From Atlantibacter sp032075065 (lineage in GTDB: Bacteria; Pseudomonadota; Gammaproteobacteria; Enterobacterales; Enterobacteriaceae), in the NCBI RefSeq assembly GCF_032075065.1, contig NZ_DAMAZC010000244.1:1-5973 (forward strand): a stretch of 5,973 nt of DNA. Direction: 5' to 3'. Within the stretch, counting starts at the first letter, position 1. The number at the start of each line of letters is the position of its first letter. The notes beneath the pieces are model-generated. The model worked only from the letters and a program-made list of their open reading frames with translations, had not been told where the DNA came from and did no database searches. Below, one piece after another: positions 1-5,973 of this stretch. A program made the translations under genes and the position numbers.

Positions 1-2055
1 TTTATCCACTATGTGCCGGTGATGCCGCGCAAAGTGGTGCGCATTGAATTTCGCATCAACAACAATACCGATAAATTCCGCAGTAAAACGGATGAGCTGA
101 TTGGCTATCTGATCGGCAACCGCAGCGCCGACACCCTCTCTGACTGGCTGCAAAAGCAGGGGCTGGCGGAAGGCGTGCGCGCCGACTCCGATCCTATCGT
201 CAACGGCAACAGCGGGGTTTTTGCTATCTCCGTGACCCTGACGGATAAAGGGTTGGCAAACCGCGATGAAGTTGTCGCAGCGGTTTTCAGCTATATCAAT
301 TTATTAAAAGACAAGGGCATCGACAAACGTTACTTCGATGAACTGGCTAATGTGCTGGATCTTGATTTCCGTTACCCGTCTATTTCCCGCGATATGGGTT
401 ACGTGGAATGGCTGGCGGATACCATGATCCGGGTGCCTGTCGCCCATACGCTTGATGCGGTCAATATCGCCGATCGTTTCGATCCGCAGGAAATCAACGC
501 GCGCTTAACCATGATGACGCCGGAAAACGCCCGTATCTGGTATATCAGCCCCAATGAGCCGCACAACAAAAAAGCCTATTTTGTGGAAGCGCCGTATCAG
601 GTAGAAAAAATCCCTGCGACGACGCTGGCCGACTGGCAGCAAAAAGCGCAGTCCATCAAGCTACAGCTGCCGGAGCTGAACCCCTACATTCCTGACGACT
701 TTACGCTGATCAAGGCGGATAAAGCCTATAAACATCCGGAATTGCTGATCGACGAACAGGATTTGCGCGTGGTGTATATGCCGAGCCGCTATTTCGCCAG
801 CGAACCGAAGGCGAATATCTCGGTGATTCTGCGCAATCCGCAGGCCATGGATAGCGCCAAAAATCAGGTGCTGTTTGCGCTGAATGATTATCTTGCCGGG
901 CTGGCGCTCGACCAGCTCAGCAATCAGGCTTCAGTCGGCGGGATTAGTTTTTCTACTAATGCCAATAACGGCCTGATGGTCAATGCGGATGGTTATACCC
1001 AACGTTTACCGAAGCTGTTGTTAACGTTGCTTGAGGGTTATTTCAGCTTTACCCCGGACGAGCAACAGCTGGCGCAGGCGAAATCCTGGTACGCCCAGAT
1101 GATGGATTCCGCCGAGAAGGGCAAAGCCTACGATCAGGCGATTATGCCGGTGCAGATGCTTTCTCAGGTGCCGTACTTCCAGCGTGAAGAGCGCCGGGCG
1201 CTGCTGTCGTCGATTACCCTTGCCGATGTGCTGAGCTACCGTGAGCAGTTGAAAGCCAACGCCCGCCCTGAGTTTTTGATGGTGGGTAACATGACTGCGC
1301 CACAGGCTACCGACCTGGCGCGCCAGGTGAAAACGCAGCTGGCGACTCACGGCAATGAATGGTGCCGTAATAAAGACGTTGTGGTGGATAAAAAGCAGCA
1401 GGCGATCTTTAACAAAGTCGGTAGCAGTACCGACTCCGCGCTGGCTGCGGTATTTGTCCCCATGGGCTACAGCGAGACGGTAAGTTCGGCTTATAGCGCC
1501 ATGCTGGGGCAAATCGTCCAGCCGTGGTTTTACAACCAGTTACGCACCGAAGAGCAGTTAGGCTACGCGGTATTCGCCTTCCCGATGGGCGTAGGCCGCC
1601 AGTGGGGGATGGGCTTCCTGCTACAAAGCAGCGACAAACAGCCTGCGGCGCTGTGGTCGCGCTATCAGGCGTTCTTCCCCACCGCTGAAAAACGGCTGCG
1701 GGAAATGGACAACGCCACTTTTGCACAAATTCAGCAGGGCGTGATTAACCAGATGCTGGAAGCGCCGCAAACCCTGGCGCAGGAAGCATCGATCGTCAGC
1801 AAAGATTTCGACAGGGGCAATATGAAGTTTGATTCACGTGATAAAGTAATCGCCGAAATTAAACTGCTGACGCCCCAAAAACTGGCCGATTTCTTTCACC
1901 AGGCCGTGGTCGATCCTCAGGGCATGACAATTCTGTCGCAGGTTTCCGGCAGCCAGAGCAGCAAGCCGGATTATGCGAAGCCTGAGGGTGGCAAGATTTG
2001 GGATAGCGTGAGTGCGTTGCAACAATCTTTGCCCCTGTTAAGCGAGAAACCATGA
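1..2055 (+). CDS. ptrA: Pitrilysin (protease III), C-terminal 684 codons; 5' end outside window
   Basis: Periplasmic zinc metallopeptidase of family M16 (insulysin/pitrilysin type) that degrades small proteins and peptides. The frame is open from base 1 (reading FIHYVPVMPRK), so the GTG at 13 is an internal valine and not the start. E. coli pitrilysin has 962 residues, so roughly 278 N-terminal residues are missing: the signal peptide, the inverted zinc motif HxxEH and the downstream zinc-ligand glutamate. What remains is the later part of the N-terminal half plus the M16 middle and C-terminal domains. Recognisable blocks are SVGGISFSTNANNGLMVN (about 931-984), WCRNKDVVVDKKQ (about 1360-1400) and RTEEQLGYAVF (1543-1575). 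Insulysin has a matching RTKEQLGY segment whose Arg and Tyr contact substrate; here they are at 1543-1545 and 1564-1566. The C-terminus reads LLSEKP, then TGA. I see no frameshift or internal stop. The gene overlaps recB by 4 bases. No functional link to RecBCD is known; the adjacency is conserved in enterics. Confidence 0.97.
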   Translation, partial: FIHYVPVMPRKVVRIEFRINNNTDKFRSKTDELIGYLIGNRSADTLSDWLQKQGLAEGVRADSDPIVNGNSGVFAISVTLTDKGLANRDEVVAAVFSYINLLKDKGIDKRYFDELANVLDLDFRYPSISRDMGYVEWLADTMIRVPVAHTLDAVNIADRFDPQEINARLTMMTPENARIWYISPNEPHNKKAYFVEAPYQVEKIPATTLADWQQKAQSIKLQLPELNPYIPDDFTLIKADKAYKHPELLIDEQDLRVVYMPSRYFASEPKANISVILRNPQAMDSAKNQVLFALNDYLAGLALDQLSNQASVGGISFSTNANNGLMVNADGYTQRLPKLLLTLLEGYFSFTPDEQQLAQAKSWYAQMMDSAEKGKAYDQAIMPVQMLSQVPYFQREERRALLSSITLADVLSYREQLKANARPEFLMVGNMTAPQATDLARQVKTQLATHGNEWCRNKDVVVDKKQQAIFNKVGSSTDSALAAVFVPMGYSETVSSAYSAMLGQIVQPWFYNQLRTEEQLGYAVFAFPMGVGRQWGMGFLLQSSDKQPAALWSRYQAFFPTAEKRLREMDNATFAQIQQGVINQMLEAPQTLAQEASIVSKDFDRGNMKFDSRDKVIAEIKLLTPQKLADFFHQAVVDPQGMTILSQVSGSQSSKPDYAKPEGGKIWDSVSALQQSLPLLSEKP

Positions 2056-5000
2056 CCGATGAGACCGTGCAGCCCCTTGATCCACTACGTTTGCCGTTGG
2101 TTGGTGAACGGCTGATCGAAGCGTCTGCCGGCACAGGGAAAACCTATACCATTGCCGCGCTCTATTTGCGGCTGTTGCTGGGACTGGGCGGGGACGCCGC
2201 CCATCCGCGCATCCTGATGCCGGAATCCCTGCTGGTAGTGACCTTTACCGAAGCGGCCACGGAAGAACTCCGTGGCCGTATCCGCACCAATATCCATGAG
2301 CTGCGTATCGCCTGCCTGCGTGGGCATACTGCCAATCCGCTGTTTCAGCGACTGTTAGCGGAAATTCCCGATCTGAACGATGCGGCTCAGGCCTTGCTGC
2401 TGGCGGAGCGCCAGATGGATGAGGCCTCGATCTTCACCATTCACGGCTTTTGCCAGCGGATGCTCAATCTCAACGCGTTTGAATCCGGGATGCCGTTTGA
2501 GCAAAAGCTAATTGAGGATGAATCCCTGCTGCGCTATCAGGCGTGCGCCGATTTCTGGCGTCGCCACTGCTATCCGTTAGACAAATCCGTGGCGCGCCCG
2601 GTGAGCGAGTTATGGCAGGGGCCGCACGCCTTGCTGCAGGAGATCAACAGCTATCTGCAGGGTGAAGCGCCGCAGTTGAAAGCGCCGCCCGCAGAAGACG
2701 AGACCATTGAAAGCCGCCATAAAAAAATCGTCGAGCGGCTTGAACACATTAAAGCCCTGTGGCGCGCGGCGGCTGACGATATCGGCCCGCTCATTGCCGG
2801 TTCCGGTGTGGATAAGCGCAGTTACAGCAGCCGCAACCTGCCTAACTGGCTGGATAAAGTCAACGCATGGGCCGGTGAAGAAACCCAAACCTATGCGTTG
2901 CCGGACGCGCTGGAAAAATTCGCTCAGTCGACCCTGGATGAGAAAACCAAAAAGGGCGAGCCGCCGCGTCATGCGCTATTTGTCGAGATCGATGCGCTGC
3001 TGGCGGAGCCGCTGTCACTGCGCGATCTGGTGCTAGCCCGCGCCATCAAAGAGATTCGCTATACCGTGGCGATGCAAAAACGCCGTCGCGGCGAGCTGGG
3101 CTTTGACGACATGTTAAGCCGCCTTGATGAGGCGCTGCACCAGCCGGGCGGCGAGGCGCTGGCCGAGGCGATACGCGCCCGCTATCCGGCGGCGATGATC
3201 GATGAATTCCAGGATACCGACCCGCAGCAATACCGGATTTTCCGCCGCATCTGGCATAAGCAGTCGGATACGGCGCTGCTGTTGATTGGCGACCCCAAGC
3301 AGGCGATTTACGCCTTCCGTGGCGCGGATATCTTTACCTATATGCGCGCGCGTGGAGAAGTTAGCGCTCACTATACGCTCGATACAAACTGGCGTTCTGC
3401 GCCAGGTATGGTGGCAAGTGTTAATCAGCTGTTTAGCCAGCTTCCGCAGCCGTTTATGTTCAAAGAGATTCCTTTCCTGAAGGTTAACGCCGCCGAAAAG
3501 AATCACGGCTTACGCTTTGAACTCAACGGCCAGCCGCAGTCAGCCATGCGCCTGTGGCTAATGGATGGCGAAGGTGCTGGCGTTAGCGAGTACCAACAAA
3601 CTATGGCGACCCTCTGTGCCGGGCAAATTCGCGACTGGCTGGATGCCGGCGCACAGGGCAAAGCGCTGCTGTGCGATAGCGATAAGCAACGACCGGTTCA
3701 GGCGTCCGATATCACTGTGCTGGTGCGTAACCGCATTGAAGCCGCCGTGATCCGCCAGGCGCTGGAAGCACTAAATATTCCGTCGGTATATCTCTCCAAC
3801 CGCGACAGCGTATTTTCGACTCAGGAAGCGCTCGACCTGCTATGGGTATTGCAGGCGATCCTGAATCCTGAACTGGAAAGCGCATTGCGTAGCGCTATCG
3901 CCACCAGTATGCTCGGCCTGAACGCCGCCGCTATCGACGCCATCAATCAGGATGAAGAGGCATGGGATACGCTGGTAGAGGAGTTTGACGGCTACCGGCA
4001 AATCTGGCTGGCGCGCGGCGTGATGCCAACGATCCGCGCGCTGATGGTCGAACGGCGGATTGCCGAAAACTTGCTGGCGACGCCCGGCGGCGAGCGGCGC
4101 TTAACCGATCTGCTGCACTTGACGGAGCTGTTGCAGGAAGCCTCTGCGCAACTCGACAGCGAACCGGCGCTGCTGCGCTGGCTGTCCCAGCATATCGCCG
4201 AGCCGGACGCCAATGCCTCAAGCCAGCAGCTCCGGCTGGAAAGCGACAAGCATTTAGTGCAGATCGTGACGGTGCATAAGTCGAAAGGGCTGGAGTACCC
4301 GCTGGTCTGGCTGCCGTTTATCGCCGATTACCGCGAGCAGAAACAGGCGTTTTATCACGATCGCGCCACGTTCGCGCCGGTGCTGGATTTGGATAACGGT
4401 GAGGAGAGCCTGGAGCTGGCTGAAGCCGAGCGTCTGGCGGAGGATTTACGCTTGCTGTACGTGGCGCTGACCCGCTCCGTCTGGCATTGCAGCATCGGCA
4501 TTGCGCCGCTGTTTAAAGGCCGGGGCGGGAAAAAAGGCGATACCAGCCTGCACCAAAGCGCGCTGGGACGGTTAATTCAGGGCGGTGAGCCGCAGGACGC
4601 CGCCGGGCTACGTCGCTGTCTTGAAGCGTTATGCGGTGAGAATATCACGCTGGAAATCGCCGCTGAACCTGATACCCAACCCTGGCAGCCCCCGCAGCCG
4701 CCCGCCTTGCAGCTGGACGCCCGTGAGCCGCAGCGTGAAGTGAAAGACAGCTGGCGAGTTACCAGCTACTCCGCGCTCCAGCAGCACGGCGGCAGCGCCG
4801 CGCAGCTTCTGTTGCCGCGCCTGGATATTGATGCCGCAGGCAATCGCGTTGAAACCGTCAGCCCTGATATGACGCCGCATACCTTTCCGCGCGGCGCGTC
4901 GCCGGGCACCTTTTTGCACGGCCTGTTTGAAAACCTGGATTTTACCGCGCAGCTCGATCCCGGCTGGCTTGCGGAACAGCTGCAACTGGGCGGATTCGAC

Positions 5001-5594
5001 GGCGACTGGGCCGGGGTGTTTTCCGGCTGGTTCGAGGCGATTTTAGCCGCGCCGCTTACCGACAGCGGCGCCAGCCTTAATCAACTTGGCGCGAAGGATA
5101 AGCAGGTTGAGCTGGAGTTTTATTTACCCATCGACACCGATCTCGATCCCCGGCGGCTCGACGCGATAATCCGACGTTACGATCCGCTCTCCGCGCCGTG
5201 CCCGCCGCTGGATTTCCGCCAGGTACGCGGGATGCTAAAAGGCTTTATTGATTTGGTGTTCCGCTGGCAGGGGCGTTATTACCTGCTGGACTACAAATCG
5301 AACTGGCTGGGTGAGGGCAGCGAAGCCTATACCCGCGAGGCGATGGCGCAGGCGATGCAGTCCCACCGCTACGATTTGCAGTATCAGCTGTATACCCTGG
5401 CGCTCCACCGCTATCTACGTCACCGGCTGCCGGGTTATGACTACGAGCAGCATTTCGGCGGCGTGATTTACCTGTTCCTGCGCGGTGTTGACCCGAACCA
5501 GCCGTCAAACGGGATTTTTACCACCCGGCCGGATGCCAGGTTAATTGATGAAATGGATGCGCTGTTTGCAGGTCAGGAGCTGGCGACGCAATGA
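2052..5594 (+). CDS. recB: RecBCD enzyme subunit RecB, 3'-5' helicase and nuclease, complete
   Basis: Cytoplasmic motor and nuclease subunit of RecBCD (exonuclease V). It unwinds duplex ends 3'-5', cuts both strands, and after Chi loads RecA. At 1180 residues it equals E. coli RecB in length. Superfamily 1 helicase motifs in order: Walker A ASAGTGKT (24-31, Lys30), Ia VVTFTEAAT (62-70), Ic FTIHGFCQ (128-135), GFDDM (350-354), II DEFQD (384-388), III GDPKQAIYAFRGA (413-425), IV LDTNWRS (443-449), V VTVHKSKGLEYP (739-750) and VI LRLLYVALTRS (799-809). A linker with a proline-rich patch (QPPQPP, 879-884) leads to the C-terminal PD-(D/E)XK nuclease domain. Its catalytic residues His956, Asp1067, Asp1080 and Lys1082 are present with the same numbers as in E. 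coli, followed by QYQLY (1110-1114). Both activities should therefore be intact. The ATG overlaps the ptrA stop as ATGA, and only a weak purine stretch (GAGAAA, 2044-2049) precedes it, so translation is probably coupled to ptrA. This start aligns with E. coli RecB (LDPLRLPL begins at residue 9 here, 8 there). Confidence 0.99.
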   Translation: MTDETVQPLDPLRLPLVGERLIEASAGTGKTYTIAALYLRLLLGLGGDAAHPRILMPESLLVVTFTEAATEELRGRIRTNIHELRIACLRGHTANPLFQRLLAEIPDLNDAAQALLLAERQMDEASIFTIHGFCQRMLNLNAFESGMPFEQKLIEDESLLRYQACADFWRRHCYPLDKSVARPVSELWQGPHALLQEINSYLQGEAPQLKAPPAEDETIESRHKKIVERLEHIKALWRAAADDIGPLIAGSGVDKRSYSSRNLPNWLDKVNAWAGEETQTYALPDALEKFAQSTLDEKTKKGEPPRHALFVEIDALLAEPLSLRDLVLARAIKEIRYTVAMQKRRRGELGFDDMLSRLDEALHQPGGEALAEAIRARYPAAMIDEFQDTDPQQYRIFRRIWHKQSDTALLLIGDPKQAIYAFRGADIFTYMRARGEVSAHYTLDTNWRSAPGMVASVNQLFSQLPQPFMFKEIPFLKVNAAEKNHGLRFELNGQPQSAMRLWLMDGEGAGVSEYQQTMATLCAGQIRDWLDAGAQGKALLCDSDKQRPVQASDITVLVRNRIEAAVIRQALEALNIPSVYLSNRDSVFSTQEALDLLWVLQAILNPELESALRSAIATSMLGLNAAAIDAINQDEEAWDTLVEEFDGYRQIWLARGVMPTIRALMVERRIAENLLATPGGERRLTDLLHLTELLQEASAQLDSEPALLRWLSQHIAEPDANASSQQLRLESDKHLVQIVTVHKSKGLEYPLVWLPFIADYREQKQAFYHDRATFAPVLDLDNGEESLELAEAERLAEDLRLLYVALTRSVWHCSIGIAPLFKGRGGKKGDTSLHQSALGRLIQGGEPQDAAGLRRCLEALCGENITLEIAAEPDTQPWQPPQPPALQLDAREPQREVKDSWRVTSYSALQQHGGSAAQLLLPRLDIDAAGNRVETVSPDMTPHTFPRGASPGTFLHGLFENLDFTAQLDPGWLAEQLQLGGFDGDWAGVFSGWFEAILAAPLTDSGASLNQLGAKDKQVELEFYLPIDTDLDPRRLDAIIRRYDPLSAPCPPLDFRQVRGMLKGFIDLVFRWQGRYYLLDYKSNWLGEGSEAYTREAMAQAMQSHRYDLQYQLYTLALHRYLRHRLPGYDYEQHFGGVIYLFLRGVDPNQPSNGIFTTRPDARLIDEMDALFAGQELATQ
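5575..5579 (+). promoter_or_regulatory. Probable ribosome binding site of recD
   Basis: AGGAG lies inside the last codons of recB, 11 bases before the recD ATG at 5591 and 17 before a second in-frame ATG at 5597. The match to the anti-Shine-Dalgarno sequence is good. The spacing is long but usable for the first ATG and poor for the second, which favours the overlapping start at 5591. The role is inferred from position and sequence only. Confidence 0.55.
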
Positions 5595-5973
5595 AAATGG
5601 ATAAATTACTTCACCAGGCCCAACAGCTGAAATTGCTGCGTCCGCTGGACGTACAGTTCGCGTTTATGGTGGCTTCCGCCGAGCAGCCAGCGTTGATGCT
5701 GGCAGCAGCATTAGTCAGTCGCGACGCCGGCGAAGGGCACGTTTGCATGCCGCTGAGCCGGTTGAATTCCGACGACGCGGCAGGTTTGCGGCGCGACCCG
5801 CTCTGGCAGGCGCTGTTCGAGGCGGCGGGCAATCCGGGCGACTGGCGCGGCCTGTTGCTTGGCAGCCATGCGGTAAGCGAAGGTGAAGAGCCGACGCCGC
5901 TTAAGCTGGTGGGTGAGTGTCTCTATTGCATCGCATGTGGCGGCATGAAAAAGCCGTTGCGGCGTTTTTCCGC
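5591..5973 (+). CDS. recD: RecBCD enzyme subunit RecD, N-terminal part only, with an apparent frameshift; 3' end outside window
   Basis: RecD is the 5'-3' superfamily 1B helicase of RecBCD; it also governs the nuclease and the response to Chi. Only the N-terminal region, which joins RecD to the complex, is in view. In E. coli (608 residues) the Walker A lysine is near residue 177, so no helicase motif is expected here. Identification rests on LRPLDVQFA (residues 15-23), the block SRDAGEGHVCMPLSRL (43-58), and AVSEGEEPTP (about 95-104), all close to E. coli RecD. The start is the ATG overlapping the recB stop (ATGA), with AGGAG upstream; the protein begins MKMDKLL, and E. coli RecD also begins MK. 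The frame stays open to the window end, but after Leu111-Tyr112 it reads CIACGGMKK, unlike RecD. The +1 frame from 5926 reads LHRMWRHEKAVAAFFR, clearly the expected continuation. One base appears to be missing near 5926-5927. The cause is a sequencing or assembly error or a real null mutation; the first seems somewhat likelier so near the window end. Identity as recD is near certain. Confidence 0.95.
   Translation, partial: MKMDKLLHQAQQLKLLRPLDVQFAFMVASAEQPALMLAAALVSRDAGEGHVCMPLSRLNSDDAAGLRRDPLWQALFEAAGNPGDWRGLLLGSHAVSEGEEPTPLKLVGECLYCIACGGMKKPLRRFS
5905..5912 (+). other. Chi octamer (E. coli type) inside recD
   Basis: A perfect GCTGGTGG, the sequence that E. coli RecBCD recognises through RecC and that switches the enzyme from degradation to RecA loading. 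It is the only exact copy I found on either strand of this window by eye. It spans codons for Lys-Leu-Val-Gly in recD, so the coding sequence alone could explain it. Chi acts on RecBCD approaching from its 3' side, that is, entering from the downstream recD side here. That this host uses the same Chi sequence is assumed from enteric relatives. Confidence 0.7.
5924..5928 (+). other. Apparent single-base deletion (frameshift point) in recD
   Basis: The bases read TATTG. Up to TAT (Tyr112) the first frame matches RecD; from TTG at 5926-5928 the +1 frame matches it. TATTTG (Tyr-Leu) would restore one continuous frame matching E. coli RLYLNRMW. The missing base is therefore most simply one T from a run of three, a common place for both indel errors and slippage mutations. 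The exact base cannot be told apart within the run. Confidence 0.85.

Noticed and set aside
1021..1512. Minus-strand open frame of 163 codons opposite ptrA
   Set aside because: It lies wholly within a highly conserved ptrA coding region and its product is rich in Arg, His and Gln with no recognisable domain. This is typical of the reverse complement of GC-rich coding DNA.
2017..2041. Possible recB promoter late in ptrA (TTGCAA followed by TGTTAA)
   Set aside because: The two boxes are only about 13 bases apart, too close for a sigma-70 promoter, and the bases are accounted for by the ptrA C-terminal codons.
2707..3036. Plus-strand 109-codon frame in another phase of recB, beginning near an A7 run (2721-2727)
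   Set aside because: The A run is read as CAT-AAA-AAA-ATC in recB, which does not fit a classical -1 slippery heptamer, and the shifted product has no recognisable features. RecB continues normally through it.
3114..3506. Minus-strand open frame of 130 codons opposite recB motifs II-IV
   Set aside because: The plus strand here encodes invariant RecB helicase motifs, which fully explains the sequence; the antisense product resembles nothing I know.
4527..4536. GGGAAAAAAGG as a possible programmed frameshift site in recB
   Set aside because: The recB phase is GGG-AAA-AAA-GGC, which is not the A-AAA-AAG arrangement, and the nuclease domain continues in the same frame with every catalytic residue in place.
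1..5973. Search for a novel system, mobile element, CRISPR array, RNA gene or repeat family
   Set aside because: Over 99% of the window is coding sequence of three well-known core genes in their usual enteric order with 4-base overlaps. There is no intergenic space, and I saw no inverted terminal repeats, direct repeat arrays or foreign-looking segment.

Overview
The window is a stretch of chromosomal core sequence from a gamma-proteobacterium of the order Enterobacterales. All three genes lie on the + strand and are colinear with the Escherichia coli recC-ptrA-recB-recD-argA locus. The proteins resemble their E. coli counterparts closely over their whole length. The sequence looks GC-rich, especially recB and recD, which suits the Klebsiella/Raoultella/Enterobacter/Kosakonia side of the family better than Escherichia. 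The genus cannot be fixed from this window, and the comparison is from memory of the E. coli proteins, not from a database search.

Layout: positions 1-2055 hold the last 684 codons of ptrA (pitrilysin, protease III); the signal peptide and zinc-binding motif lie upstream of the window. Positions 2052-5594 hold a complete recB (1180 codons, the same length as E. coli RecB). It has a full set of superfamily 1 helicase motifs and an intact C-terminal nuclease site. Positions 5591-5973 hold the start of recD. Both junctions are 4-base ATGA overlaps, so there is no intergenic DNA, and I see no separate promoter or terminator. The genes are most simply read as one transcription unit with coupled translation. 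No tRNA, rRNA, mobile element, CRISPR array or repeat family was seen.

Function: RecB (3'-5' helicase and nuclease) and RecD (5'-3' helicase) are two of the three subunits of RecBCD, the main double-strand-break repair and DNA-degradation enzyme of enteric bacteria. RecC is expected just upstream of ptrA, outside the window. Pitrilysin is a periplasmic zinc protease with no known role in recombination; its place inside the rec cluster is a conserved feature of enteric genomes.

The one real anomaly is in recD. After codon 112 the open frame stops resembling RecD, and the resemblance resumes at once in the +1 frame. This fits loss of a single T in a short T run near 5926-5927, only about 47 bases from the window end. 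It is either a sequence error or a real recD-inactivating mutation. A perfect E. coli-type Chi octamer lies 14 bases upstream of it. Otherwise this is an ordinary, well-understood region and I find no evidence of a new system.
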